From Nelumbo lutea (lineage: Eukaryota > Streptophyta > Magnoliopsida > Proteales > Nelumbonaceae), in NCBI GenBank assembly GCA_022828595.1, contig JAKGHH010000002.1, forward strand, positions 45,726,222 through 45,790,221: DNA of 64,000 bases. The letters are read 5' to 3'. This document shows positions 46,467 to 58,482 of the stretch, one piece after another. The notes under the pieces were generated by a model, which did not search any database, was not told the DNA's origin, and saw only the letters and a list, made by a program, of their open reading frames with translations. Position 1 is the first letter of the stretch. Each line of letters starts with the position of its first letter. Made by a program: the position numbers and the translations under genes.

Positions 46467-48555
46467 CTATACATCTGATCTGCCAGAAACCCCTCCAATA
46501 GGTAGGTTAGTTTCCATATGGTCCTCTTCCATGTCCTCTCTTGGTGGATTCGCGTCAAGAACTTCATCGTCGCTTTCCCCTTCGGAGGAGTCGGGTTCCT
46601 CGTCAGCCTCCTTCACCATCTCAGGAGTGACTGCCGACATGGAAATAGATCCAAAGTCGAGCTCGGGAAACTTCCGCCACATCAACCACCTGCAAAGCTT
46701 GAAGCCTGACCGGTACGAGCTTGATCCGTACTCGACCTGGAGTTCGTGAAACTCTGGGGACTCCTTGAAATCCTTGATGGCGCTCTCTCTCTCTCTCTCT
46801 TGAACTCGCACCTCCTGGATGGCGGTATCAAAGATCTCAGTGTGCTCCTTGATATCGCCTCGAGGTTCTCATTCTCGCACAAGAGAGGCTCCTTCTCCCC
46901 CTTGAGTTTCTCCTTCTCCTCCGTCAGTACGAGGGTCAGCTCCTGCTGGCTCTGAGCTCCCTTTTTAGCTTGAAGAACCTCACCTCGAGCTAAATCTAGC
47001 TCTCGATAAAGCTTTCGAGCATTTTCTTCGGCCTCCTGGGCTCACTTCAAACAGATCTTGGACTGGTAGACGAGCAAATGAATAGCAGAGTTCATCTGAC
47101 AAATGGAAAGTAGGCATAAGTACTACTAACAGAAGACTAAGAAAATAAGCAAAAGGGCGAACTACTCACCACCATGCAGTAACTAGCCGCTCTTCCCCCG
47201 AGCTGACTTATTGGCATGTCAGCCCATTCTGCGACCTTCGTAGGAAACACGACACCCTTACTCTTGAGAAGCCCAAGCCACGGGGTCATTATGCTCTCCT
47301 TTGGGAGCTGAGGCTCGGGCACCGAAGTGCCCTCGGGCTCGCGAGGTGGGGCTTCCTCATCCTGGTCCTCATCTAGGTCAACGACTGGAGGTTGGGGATG
47401 GACCTCCTCCTCCGGGAGCTCAGCCGAGATCGGCTCTGGCACAGCGACCTTGGGTTGAGCGGGAACCGAAGGACCGACCTCCTCCCGATGAGACCTTTTT
47501 GAGGCCTTCCTCTTCTTCCCCTTCTGAACACTTCGCAAAAGGTTTGCTGCATCAATGCCTGTCATAGCTACTACAAGAGAAAAAGAAAAAAAGTTAGTCA
47601 CGAACTGAAGAAAAAGCAACATGTGTGTCGAGGTGGAGGCCACCAGGAGGACTCAGCCCAGATTGTACAAGCTTCTCCTCAGCCAAGAAATCTTTCATTT
47701 CAAGGCCAAGGTCCTTTCAAGAATTAACGATCACCCTAGTCTCAACATCTAGCATTACCTCGGGGTCCTTGATGGCCACTTGCCAGTGAGTCGGGAATGG
47801 CCATCCCTCAGGGTTCCAAACAAAAAAGTACCTCCTTTTCCAGGTCGGTACTTTGTTTGGGCTACCGAACAAGATTTTGAACCTGGGGCGGGGGAAATGT
47901 AGTAACTCTGCGGGGTGTCCCTGCGCAGGGAAGCAGAGTTCTTCTTGATGGAACAGATCGAACTAAAGGTGTCTAATGAAAGAGGTCGATTATACTCGTG
48001 GAACAAAGAGATCGTGCCAACAATGGTTCGGATGGAGTTCGGATGTAAATGGTCAATGGTAATGTCGAAGAACTTAATAATCTCTATGATGAAAGGGTGG
48101 AGCGGGAAGCATAACCCAGCTATGAGCTACTCCTCAAAAACCGCGAGCTCGTGGTGACCATTAACCCATGGGTACTGACCTAAGCTTCAGGAAGACGGTA
48201 ACGGGCTACCAAGGACAGTAATCTGTCCGAGGTCATCCAGATCCTGACCCCGAGAAGAAGATGGGACCCCCTCTTTGGAGGTCGGTTCCTCTACCCGAGC
48301 TTCAGGTTCCTCAGGCCGAGTTGGCCCTCTGTCGGGTAAAGGTGTTTCCCCTAAGATGTGTAATGAGGAGCTCTCTAGCGAAGAGCCGACCTCACCGGCG
48401 GGAGCCGAGGACTGCACATCGGCACCCTCGGGCTCACTAGAATCACTAAGCAATCTATCTATGATAGCACTAGACATATTGGACAGGAAAAGGAAAGGGG
48501 AACAACTAATGAAAGAAGACGAACTCACCAAAAGGACGACAACGACCTCAGACAC
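46467..48555 (-). pseudogene. antisense ORF of the Tat element (plant gypsy-associated protein)
   Basis: Read on the minus strand: a Ser- and acid-rich N-terminus (MSSAIIDRLL, 48477), PWVNGHHELAVFEE, then CFPLHPFIIEIIKFFDI and HLHPNSIRTIVGTISLFHEY (about 48115-47995). This is the pattern of the plant 'putative gypsy-type transposon' domain (PF04195-like, from memory). There follow an acidic Pro-rich linker (47500-47300), a coiled coil (KLYRELDLARGEVLQAKKG, 47010 down to 46870) and YRSGFKLCRWLMWRKFPEL (about 46700) with an acidic end. Stops and shifts are present. Its role in the element is unknown. Related antisense ORFs sit at the same place in cereal Tat elements. Confidence 0.75.
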
Positions 48556-48929
48556 AAAGGAAAGAGTGGCAAGCTAAAGGACTCCGACGCGACCTTAGGA
48601 GAGCTCAATCACAAGATTTATGGTGAAGGTAATGGGCCCTTCAACCTCTATTTATAGTCCTCCACATCTGGCGATCAACGGCTCCCATGAAAACCGGTTG
48701 CACGCCACCCAAGGACGAAATCGGTTGAGCGCGCTCTTTGACATCCATGGAATCTATAAATTGTGTGACGCCTGTGCGTGCTTGGGACGCGACCTGGGTC
48801 ATTTCATGGTTGAGCCAAATGATTGAACAGGCCTGGCCAATGGTTCACCCCCCAAATTGACTAGACCTCGTGCCAAATCCACCTAAACTCTTCATGAACT
48901 CCCTACATCGGGTTAGGACCCCTGGCACG

Positions 48930-48944
48930 AGGAGTGGGGGCAAT
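48930..48944 (+). other. polypurine tract of element 2
   Basis: GAGGAGTGGGGGCAAT directly precedes the TG of the 3' LTR. This is the usual plus-strand primer position. Confidence 0.65.
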
Positions 48945-49643
48945 TGATGAAGGGTGATTTGGCATAACCTAGCAAGAAGGGGACACGTAGGTGCGATCTG
49001 ATCAAAGGATGACAACTTAGCCTGGCAAGCCCAGTTTGGAACATTCGTAGTTCGCGTATTCAACCACCTCAGCCCAAAATCTGCCTCGGTGTAGAGGCAC
49101 CTCGACATCCAATCCAGTTCAGGACTAAAGAACCGAAGTTCAAGCTTGGATCTAATGAGCTGAAGCACCGCATAACCGACTCCAAAGGCCTCCCCAATAG
49201 ATCTCGAATCTCTTGAGGTCACGATGAGCCAGCGGATCCCAGATTTCCCAAGATCACGATAAAAACTCATCCCGGTTTCACCTGAATCGAAGGTAGACGA
49301 TAAATCTTATCAGCATACTGCTCTCCTTCAAAAACGGAACCAACCTTATCTCCACAGCCCGGAGAACCCGGAGCTCTTCTGTAAGGCCCGCGACTTCTCC
49401 AATATATAAAGACTCGAAATCTCAAGGCAAATGTATGCGTGATTATTCTACTCACTAGCACCCAAGCTCTCAAGCATTCTGCTTGCATTTACAGCTTAAG
49501 TACTGAATTAAGCATCAGAGTGACCTTGCCGGGTTAGCTACCCTGGGTTTTCTGATACACTATTTTGCAGATCGATCCAGCTCACTACCCATTTGGAGTT
49601 CGGATCGCCCTCCAGCTAGGAGTAGCTAGATCGCGCACCATCA
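48945..49643 (+). repeat. 3' LTR of element 2, 699 bp
   Basis: It begins TGATGAAGGG and ends GCGCACCATCA (inverted TGATG/CATCA). The TATA box ATATATAAAG is near 49403. A 500-bp match to the 5' LTR (39464-39956) confirms it. Confidence 0.88.
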
Positions 49644-50529
49644 GATACCATCACCCTTAGCCTAATCACCACCTTACTTACACATATAATAAATTCAAAT
49701 ATTATATATAATATAAGCTCAATTATGCTTATAAACTTAAATTTGAATTTAGCTTGCATTTGGTTCAAACTGAGCCAAATTTTGTGTACACCCTAATTGA
49801 GGGCCATTTTGGGTTGAGTCGGGACTACCTGGCAATTGGGTTGGGTGGGTCTGGTTCAGGTTAGGTCAAGACACTTCGGGTTGATTTCGGGTCGGATTGA
49901 ATTTTGGGTTAGGTTATCAAATGTTAGACCATAACCCTAAATGTTCGGGTTAGAGTTGACCCATGAGTCAATTTGGGTCATTCTAAAAAATAAATGAAAT
50001 TTAAAAAATAAAGAAAACTACATAAAAATGCCAAAATTAAAGAAATTAACCTTAAAATTTCCAAATATAAAATAAAAAAACTTAACTTTTAACAATTTAA
50101 AGAGTAAACAATAAAGAATAAGACTAAATAGAAAAAATTGAAGAGTGAAAACTTCTTACCATTTATAAGTAGTCCCATTTAGACTCGATAATTGCATCAA
50201 CGGGTTGACTCATGACACAACCCAACCCAACCCAATTTTTTTCTGATCGTGTTGGTCATTCCAGCATTCAGATAGCTAAATATGAGACCGGATTGGGTCG
50301 GGTTCGGGGATTGGATCAACTTTTTGGCAGGTCTAATCGGGACGATACGAGCGAGATGGGACATGGTATCTAGTTTCGGGTACTAGCGTAGCTCGTAGGT
50401 TGCCAGCTTTGCACAGAAAATCAAACCGTTTTGGTCGTCGTCCAGTCCCATCGTCTGCTTCAATTCAACTTCTCTACTGACTTGACTCCCAAACTCCAGT
50501 CAAGATTCCACTGATTTGTTCGGACGTGT
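49644..50529. other. no gene; GGGT/ACCC-rich repeat-like stretch
   Basis: GGGTTGGGTGGGTC and GGTTAGGTTA motifs (49830-49960) are partly inverted as CAACCCAACCCAA (50220), so this may be another decayed inverted-repeat element. The 50420-50529 part looks like a gene leader. Confidence 0.4.
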
Positions 50530-50673
50530 ATGGATTCAGATGCCCCAAAGCAAAGGTACGCTGGCCAACAAAATACGTTCCAGCGCTATCTCACATCGCA
50601 ATTCGCAAGTTCGGCTTCCGTTAGTGCAATGGCCTTTGAACAGTCTTTACGGAATATCTACATTATTATGTGA
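50530..50673 (+). CDS. hypothetical 47-aa ORF or first-exon remnant
   Basis: ATG at 50530 opens MDSDAPKQRYAGQQ and closes at TGA 50671-50673. Alternatively, a donor, AAAG then GTACGC, at 50555/50556 would make 50530-50555 a short first exon. The composition (SSASVSAMAFEQSL) is protein-like and a leader-like stretch precedes it. I recognise no family, and nothing downstream continues it, so a fragment of a captured or broken gene is most likely. Confidence 0.3.
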   Translation: MDSDAPKQRYAGQQNTFQRYLTSQFASSASVSAMAFEQSLRNIYIIM

Positions 50674-52525
50674 TTTATTTTATGAGGAGATATTTCCAAT
50701 CGAAGGATGCGAGAGGCAACGTTTTCATAGAGTGTGAATATAGGCTTGCACTGATCGAAGCTGAATTCGCATATCTCATGGTCCAATTTTTTGGTAAAAT
50801 GTGCGGTGTTATATCAAATTGATAGAGAGTTGTCAGAAGATGTCTTGTTGGTAAAATGGAGATCGGCTTTTATTAGAGCAAACCTGTGCCCATACAGTCT
50901 AACAGTCATGCATTCTTTTCATAAAATAAAACATACAAATTCCAAGATATTCTCAATGCAAGTCTGTAAAAGGTTACTTGAATGGGCTTTGCCCTGAGTG
51001 AATTCGAACTCGGTAAAACGTGCACCGACCGAATGGACCCACGGGAGCCATGCCCCCTTATGGTTTAGAAAATCTCCACTCTAATACATATTTCCATGTA
51101 AATTTACCCCTCTCCCACTCTCCGTGTTAATGGTTATCCCCCCTATGGGCTCATCCATACTTCATTTATATTTTGGCCCTTTTATAACAAATTTTACCCC
51201 TATATATTATATATTTTAAATTGAGTTTGACTATGATACGGAAAAGATATAATGTCCGAAAACCAACTGACCAATAAAATGAAATCACAAATGTGATGGT
51301 AGATAGTGAATCATGTGTTATTTATCAAAATTTATAGATAGATTTTAATTGTTCAACACTCTTTCAATATCATAAATTTTCCCTTTTTAAATTATCATCG
51401 ACTCAAACCATCTGACCATTCGCCCAGAAACTGTTTAGGCAGCCAGTTTTATTTTACCTTGAACTATCTTTTGTGAAAAACTATTGGCTTATTCAGGACC
51501 AGCTGATCTGGATGATCAAATTATCAACGCATTCAACTCGAACAACATCTTTTAGCTATTTTTTGTTTTAATTTTTTATTTTTTAAATTGCAACCGGACT
51601 GTTGAACTGTGGGCCCGGAAACCGATGGCCAAAGCAGTTCCGGCTCCAGATCGGTTTTAAAACATTGTTAAAAACAACTGAATTTCGGATAATTGGATCA
51701 AATTAAGAGGTGGCTGGATCGGATCTCGATTCAGATCCTGCCTGACGACATGTACTTGAGGTATTTTTAGCCAAATCAACAATTTTAAAACCACTTTTGG
51801 TGCCGATTCCTGGACGATCTGAATCTAATAACCTGTTTTGGTACCGACATGGGGATCTCTTTGCAGATGGCCCACTTTTGGAATTGCAAATGGATGTGAC
51901 GGGAGTGCTCATAATTTAAGATTATAACCATCTTATCCAACGGTGTATATATTTTTGAGTGGAAATAGAATCATGACAAATAGAATAAACTATAGATTAA
52001 ATAGATTGAGTTTGAGTTATTGGATGATTATTCGGATGAGAATTGGCTTGGCTTAATCGTTAATTCTATAATCCGACCCGACCAGCATCAACATTCACAT
52101 GTTTTCGAAACAACCATTGGTGACACAGCTGCTAATAAAATCCAACTCTGTCACGTCGTTCCTTTAAAACTAATCAATGTGTTCTACAACGTTAAAAACC
52201 TAAATTTCCTACCACAGACAGCGGGAAGAGAGTGGGTGGGAATTCCGTTTGCATTTTGCCAACGGGGTTGTAGGAAGGATATACGATTGACAAATATTTT
52301 GTGACAATTGCAATTCCAATCACCTTCAAGGAAAAATGATTATAGATTACCTATCAAAATTTACACCCTTAGAACTTGAGAGATATTCCATTCTATAAGT
52401 CATGATTTCATTCCACCTTACCTACTAGATACTATAATGGTACATCTACTCTATATATTTATAGTTATTATACTCCTTCCAAATTGAATTACAAGGACTG
52501 TGAGCACAGTCTTTTGATGAACCTT
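50674..52525. other. no gene; degraded MITE at about 51390-51667
   Basis: GGTTTTAAAACATTG ending at 51667 and an interior with GGACTGTTGAACTG and CCGATGG motifs match the CATGGTTTT family. The left end is decayed. 50690-50990 holds the relative of the 33045 repeat. Confidence 0.5.
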
Positions 52526-52527
52526 AA

Positions 52528-52629
52528 GGTTCAGTTTGGAGGAACTGCAGATATAAACATGTACAGTATAAATACATATGAATATAATACAAAATATAAG
52601 ATTTACACTGCTCCTTCCAAACTGAGGCT
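52528..52629. mobile_element. PIF/Harbinger-like MITE, about 102 bp
   Basis: GGTTCAGTTTGGAGGA and its inverse TCCTTCCAAACTGAGGC, with AAAATATAAG-type interior, resemble the element at 38668. The target duplication is not clean (TAA against TTG). Confidence 0.55.
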
Positions 52630-54324
52630 TGGCAACACCTGATTTGAGCTCCACTAAAATGACCATCTAGCAGATTACTCACAGATACACTATAACCGCA
52701 CATGGGGAACATCTGATTTATTTAACTCCACCAATATTACCTTATACCACAACTAGGGATGCCAATGGCCATTTGAGACGAGAATAACATTCCACCAAAA
52801 ACGAAAATGGGAAATGGGATTCTGATTTCATCCTACCATAGATTCAATTTCTAGGCCCCTATCCCATCAAACCAAACAGACCCTTACTTTGCAAGATTGG
52901 TAATTACAGCCTTGGCTATACAATTCATGTGATGGGTCGGGTCGGATATTTGCTTGAGCCAACCCTGTACCAAACATGACCCTGCTTACATCCCTAACTA
53001 CAACCTAACCCTTTGCTTGAAGGCAAACCCTAGATCTGATTTAAATTCAAAAGCGAGTTTGATTAGACAGAGGAAAACTCCATTTCACTTTAGTGTCCTT
53101 GAGTCCTTGACAAAGGCATACAGCCTTTTCCTAAAACTTTTATTATTCTCTCTGCTTATTCCCTTCTCTTGTTTCTTGCTTGACACTCACTTAAGAAGTT
53201 AGAACTAGATACTTTATTCTTTCATCAGAAACTTCGATGGGATTCTATGTTTTGCGCTGCTTTTGACTACAAAGCACAACGTTTCCACTTTCCTAAGAAG
53301 CTTCTTAGACACAAAATCAATCCAAAAATAAAGCAAATGGTGGGAAGATGTAACTAACACGCTTGCTTCAAAGGAGATTTATAAGCTTGGTTTCTACTCA
53401 TTCATTCAAGCATAATGAAGAGACATAAGGTGATAATACCGACCAATATGAAATGAATATTCTGTTGATTTGGTCCCTTTTTTAATTTGAGTAACTTGTA
53501 CACTAATTCATGATAATGATATCCTTAGAGCATAATTTCCTGAAAAGCAAATACTAATTACAGAAAAACAATTAGCCAAACAAGTGAGGTTAAAAACTAG
53601 GCTGGAATTTATTATTCTATTTTTTTTAAAACCTTTTTCTACCATCTAATAATTTTGATTCTTACAAGTTGTTGGGCGGGCTTGGCTCGTGGACTATATA
53701 TTGGGCCTGAAATTAACTGCACGCCCTCAACTGGCCAAGCCCAACCATACGCTAATAACAATGTAACTTGAGCCAGTACATCTAACTCTATGGTTAGATT
53801 TATTGTTCATTGAGAACCCTATTATGGCCATATATATGAAAAGAAAAACTTACAATTACAACAACTCAATTAGGATCAGCATTTCATGTCTCTAACTCTG
53901 ATATGTAAGACCCAGTTGGATTTTGTTTCATATTCTGTTAGTGGGTAACTTTGATTCAGAAGATCAGATAAATTTCATTCAATATAAGTTGTGAGGCATG
54001 AACATATTAATGGTTGAAGCTGAAGTTGGGTTGAATCCGCGTTATGTAGCAGAGTAGCATAACTCTCTCTCTCTCTCTCTCAATTATTAAATTGATTAAT
54101 TCATGATCCTTGAAACCATCTATCTATGTATGCAATACATAAAATACAGTCAAAAGAAAGAAAATGGAAGTATTAAGATTGCCAAGAAATAGACCCTGAT
54201 GATTATCAAATGAAGAGACGACGACTAAGATTCAACTAGAAGGGAAGAGAAGAAAATCCTGTCATTAATTTCCCTATACAAAGTATGAAAGGATGAAGAT
54301 CTGCATGCATTAATTCATCGGTCA
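52630..54324. other. no gene seen; 3' flank of RCI2
   Basis: It includes a TAGGGATGCCAATGG MITE-like start at 52755 and a (CT) run at 54062-54081. The open frame 52954-53202 matches no family known to me. Confidence 0.4.
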
Positions 54325-54593
54325 TCAAACCAATACGTAGATGGCGTATATAATTCCCGGAATATAACCCAGTATTGTCAGCAACAAGTCGATCCAGAAC
54401 TCAACCTGCAATTTCAAAAGTTTAAACGAATTAAACCCCAAAAACCAGAGATCAGAAAAATCAATTCCAACCTCTAAACCAGAGCAACAGTACTGAAGAC
54501 ACGAGTTATTACTGCACAGCCATAGCGAAGGAAAACTCCAACAGGGGGTAGAAATATGGCCAAAATCACTTCCAGAAACGTTGCTGCAGCCAT
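54325..54593 (-). CDS. RCI2: RCI2/LTI6 (PMP3-type) small hydrophobic membrane protein, two exons, 53 aa
   Basis: I join 54593-54513 (27 codons, MAAATFLEVILAIFLPPVG then VFLRYGCA) and 54405-54325 (VEFWIDLLLTILGYIPG then IIYAIYVLV, stop). The 107-nt intron has GT...AG borders at the codon boundary. Two hydrophobic segments (about residues 4-22 and 29-51) flank the short loop RYGCAVEFW, with the family hallmarks PP.GVFL, GC and LGYIPGIIYAIY. The usual length is 52-57 aa, so this is full length. Family members are plasma-membrane proteolipids induced by cold, salt and ABA, and they limit membrane hyperpolarisation and Na+ entry. It ends at VLV, with no extra Gly or Lys tail. It looks intact. Confidence 0.95.
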
Positions 54594-54634
54594 TTCAATT
54601 CTTTCTTGCTATATAAACTTGTGACTACTTTCCG

Positions 54635-54934
54635 CTAATTAGCCTTTTCTGTTGATGGCTTTTCTGCACTGATCAAGTGGGACGAAGAACTAAGGCGGGA
54701 GATAAAAGTGGGGAGACATGGAGAGAGATTTGCAGCGAGGCACCGATTGTTGGGGACAAACATGCAGCGATGAAGCAGCTGGGAGAGTCCACGTAAAGGG
54801 TGCAATTCTGATACGTGTAGGCCTCCTAATGCAAATTTGTTGTTGGAACTACTAGAAGATGCGAAGAACGAAGTTGTCGATTTTACAGGAAATATAATAT
54901 TTTTGCTGCCCGATGCATGTGGCCAGCTGAACAC
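54635..54934 (-). other. 99-codon open frame upstream of RCI2 (leader or uORF)
   Basis: The minus-strand frame MFSWPHASGS...PSTEKAN ends 41 bp before the RCI2 start. It resembles no known family and is Ser-rich. If transcription starts below a TATATA at about 55013-55008, it would be an upstream ORF in the RCI2 mRNA. If transcription starts closer, it is promoter sequence. Confidence 0.3.
54789..54818 (-). promoter_or_regulatory. ACGT-core (ABRE/G-box-like) pair upstream of RCI2
   Basis: On the plus strand CCACGTAA (54789-54796) and ATACGTGTAG (54811-54820) each hold an ACGTG/CACGT core, about 200-225 bp above the ATG. Such paired cores bind bZIP factors in ABA- and cold-responsive promoters, which suits this gene family. 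Function is inferred. Confidence 0.4.
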
Positions 54935-55312
54935 AAGTTTCAGACTCTCTCAGTATGTGTGCATGACACATATGATAATCTCACAAACGCTCTCTAATTA
55001 ACGAAAGTATATATGAATGACTCTGTTAGTGTTAGGCAGACCTTCACGCTTAAATAGTAGTGTAATAGTGTTTGTTCAGTGTTGATTAGTCACCACGCAG
55101 CCTGTATTATTTCATCTTGAAACGTGTTAAGAATGAAAACAGAAGAAAGAAATCCATTCATTCACTTTTAACATGTAAAAGAGACCAAATGGTCTAAAGA
55201 GAGAGAGACCAAATGGCTGGCCGAATTGGATATTTCCATGATCACCACTATTATTATTTTTTTTTTGAAAGATATGATCACCATTAATTGGATAAGGAGT
55301 AGGGGTTAGCTT
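54935..55312. other. RCI2 upstream region, no gene
   Basis: On the minus strand a TATATA motif lies at about 55013-55008. AT-rich sequence follows, with nothing coding. Confidence 0.35.
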
Positions 55313-55750
55313 AGCGTCTGTTTGGAACCGTTTCCGTTGCTTAAGAAAACGTCCTGACATTAGTGCTCTAAGAAACCAAATGGTCTAAAGTATATATGAA
55401 CCGTTTCCGTTGTTTGGAATTATTTTTTTTTTTTTAGAAAATGGTGTTTTAAGCTATATTTTAGAAATTGGAAAGGTATGACTTGGAGCAAGTTGAATTT
55501 GACATTTTCCGTAACTTTAGCTCATTGCTGCCAATAGGACAATGATGTGGCACTGGATAATGGGGAGAAGTGAAGAAAACCTGTCCTAGAGCATTGGTAC
55601 CAAACAGAAAAAGTAGTTGTTACTCCAAGAAACATTCTACCTATCAGAAACAATTCCAAATAGAAATAGACAAAAAACATTGCTTCCAATCCACACAATA
55701 GTAGAAAACGATACTGCATGTGCAGCATTGAGGCCAAACATATACTTAGT
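55313..55750. repeat. dispersed repeat, copy 2 of 2
   Basis: Partner of 36805-37230 in the same orientation. The left border GTCTGTTTGGAACC and right border GGCCAAACATATAC are loosely inverted, with CTTAG on both sides, which hints at a non-autonomous DNA element about 430 bp long. Confidence 0.65.
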
Positions 55751-58085
55751 TATTATCTGTTCGAGTTTGAGTCGTGAAAAATTTGGTTTGGTTCAGTTTA
55801 AATTTAGTTTCAAGTTTAATATATAGGTTCATTTATTTTATTAATTGAGTTGAGTTTGAGCTTAGTAAAGTTCCGTTCGCGAGCTTAATTGAGCTTTTAT
55901 ATATATATATATATATGTATATAGGGTGTCACTTCGGCTTGACACTTTGATTGCTGAGAGAGACCTATAATTAAAGGCCGTGAAGTTCAAGCCGGGCCAA
56001 ATTTGAGCTTTCTGAGCATTTAACTTGAATCAAGCTTAAATTCAAGTCTCTAACTAGAATCGAGATTGAACTCGAATGTAATAGTTTATTAGCGAGTTAG
56101 ATATTCAACTCGACTCAGTTTGATTCAGGAGTTGAATGGGTGATTTAAAAAATTGTTGTTACTTTAGAGCCGCATTAGTGATTCCGGAATCACTTTAGCT
56201 GATTTCAGCAATTTTTGAGAAATCGTTGAATAATCGATTAATGAAATTGGTTTCGATGAAAAATCACCATTTTTTTATGATTCCTCAATTATCAAGCGAT
56301 TATGATTTTTCCACGATGATGACGTAGCATCTAACATTTACAATGGAGATAATGATTCAATGATTAAAAATGGCTCATGATAATCACTATCAAACAAACT
56401 CATTCATGAATTTTCTCACTTAAATGGCAGGAATGGTATCAAACAACAAAAAGATACTAGTTTTTGAAAAATCAATAATTTCTAAATAATGGACAAAAAA
56501 GAATCAACAATGATGCAGAATAACCGGTCTGGAGTGGGAATATATGCTTAGTTTTTGGTGAGACGTCAGGTAAAGGGGGTGAGGGACGGACAGGATATTG
56601 AGGGCTGGAAGCCTTGTTCCTTGTTAGTCAGACCGGTGTCTCCGCTCCTACAAAATTTTGAACACGTTAATCATTTTTAATTATTCTTTGCGCCGTTACT
56701 TAACCACTGAAGTTTGTAATTTTGTATTGTAATAATAAGGGTAAAAGTCTAAAACCTGAAATTTCACCTAAATGTTGAAACATCCTCTCATTTTTTGAAA
56801 TTGGACTTAAACTCCCCTATTAAATAATATTAGCGGACACAAACCTGTTTGTCTTAAATTTATCTAAATATAAACTTCACCTCACCGATCAAAAGCAAAT
56901 TTAGACAAAAGACCTTATTTATAAAAAATTAAAAGAGAATGACGATTTTTAGGCCAAAGTACAGTTAGGGTGGGTGCCAGCTTGGAATCGATATTAATCC
57001 ACGGATTGGTGTATAGAATGAGGGTTTTTAACATTTTAAATGTTTATAACTCTATAATGAAAATCAGAAATATACAGTAGGCCTGTTCATTCTTTTTTGA
57101 AAATTAAATCTCTTTTTTAGTTTTTCTAAACATTTTTTTTAAATATACAAACAAATATGGAGTGGTTTCTTCCAGGTCAACTCTGAGAATCTCTTCAACT
57201 ACTATCTGTAAAGTGGTTTTAATCCCAAATTTAAGCTGGGCTATATTGGTCAAATTACTTTTTATGTTAAAGATAACAGCTTATAATTCTGAGAGTGGAG
57301 GTCTAAGTCGAATATGAAAAGTAAAAGAATGTTTGAATATTTGGATGAAATATCCAAGGGAAAATTTATGATATGGAAAGCATTTTGACCAATCAAAATC
57401 TACCTATGAATTTTGATAAATAAAACCTGATTCGCTAACAAATTTATGATTCAAAATGATTGATTAGCTATTTTTCGGATATTATATCTTTTTCGTATCA
57501 TAGTTGAACCCTCCATTCAGAAAGGTTTTAGTCTTTTACCCTAATAATAATATAAAAAAAAATTGATGCGGAAATATATATTTAATATCAACTGATTTTA
57601 TGATATCGATTGATTGACCACAAAATTTTCAGATATCATATATTTCCGGTATCTAATCGAACCCAATAAAATATTTAATAGTTAATAGGTGTATGTGAGG
57701 ACTTTCTTGAAGCTCTGGTGATTGCACGTGACAAGTGAAATGGCACGTGACAAGTGAACCGGGGCTGCGAGCCTGTTCGTTTTGTTCCTAGTTCTTAGTT
57801 CTTACATGTGAAAAACTATTTGTTTGGGAGAAAGACTGTCAATCGCAGTCTGAGTAACGGTCCAGTTCTATTCTTTTAATTTTTTATAAATTTGTTTACG
57901 AAGCCCTGTTAGAATGGTGGAACGGGGGACTATGTGATGTGAATTCGTGCCCGCTCCTGCTTTCAAAAAAAAAAAAAAAAAAATTAAAGTGGTAAAAAAT
58001 TGATAAATTATAAAGACCCATGTCCTATGGGGTCAGTAACAAATACCCTAATACTTTCATTTGCAACAAACCCCCTCAACTTACT
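55751..58085. other. no gene seen
   Basis: AT-rich intergenic DNA with an (AT) run at 55897-55915, GAGTTGAGTTTGAG-type low-complexity motifs (55760-56110), and a long A run at 57967-57982. Nothing coding is recognisable. Confidence 0.4.
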
Positions 58086-58482
58086 TTTATGTTGTGATAA
58101 AGACCCCAATTTGTAAAAACCTTGTCAAAAGATTTTATGTTGTGATAAAGACCCCATTTTGTTAAAACCAATGTTTTCTAACCGTTCTTGATCTGGTTGA
58201 ATCGTTTGGTTTAGGAATCATTTAGGTAATCGGTTTCATTTTATCTTGAACCTGATCTTTGGTTAAGAACCGTTGAATTGGTCAACAATCCGTTGACCTG
58301 GTTAGTCAGATCGTCAATCCGTTCAATGGTTTTTGGTCATAATTTATTTATTTTTTTGTTAGAATGGATCTTCTGTTCGAACTAGACAATTAAATCGTTG
58401 ACTCAAAAACCGATGGTCGGAATGGTTCCATTCCAAATTAGTTTTTAAAACATTGATTAAAACCTTGTCAAAAGATTCTCAT
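58086..58482. repeat. tandem duplication whose second unit is split by a MITE
   Basis: Unit 1 (58086-58132) reads TTATGTTGTGATAAAGACCC, then TAAAAACCTTGTCAAAAG. Unit 2 begins at about 58135 in the same way, is interrupted at TTAAAAC by the element 58169-58455, and resumes CTTGTCAAAAGATT at 58464. Unit 1 is therefore the unfilled site. Confidence 0.88.
58169..58455. mobile_element. 287-bp MITE, CATGGTTTT family
   Basis: Ends are CAATGTTTTCTAACCG and GTTTTTAAAACATTG. The flanks GTTAAAAC (58161-58168) and ATTAAAAC (58456-58463) form an 8-bp duplication with one mismatch. The boundaries are confirmed by the neighbouring unfilled repeat unit. Confidence 0.9.

Larger units (their letters stand above)
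39440..49643 (+). mobile_element. Ty3/Gypsy Tat-lineage LTR retrotransposon, about 10.2 kb (element 2)
   Basis: The order is truncated 5' LTR, primer site, gag, protease, RT-RNase H, a second RNase H, integrase, tandem-repeat spacer, antisense ORF, purine tract and 3' LTR. The extra RNase H and the antisense ORF after pol are typical of the Tat lineage (for example RIRE2- and Grande-like elements). Every coding part carries stops or shifts, and the LTRs differ at many positions, so it is an old, dead copy. No target duplication was found because the 5' end is damaged. Confidence 0.9.

Noticed and set aside
54604..54622. TATATAA-like word as the RCI2 TATA box
   Set aside because: It would lie only about 20 bp before the ATG, too close for a normal start site and leader.
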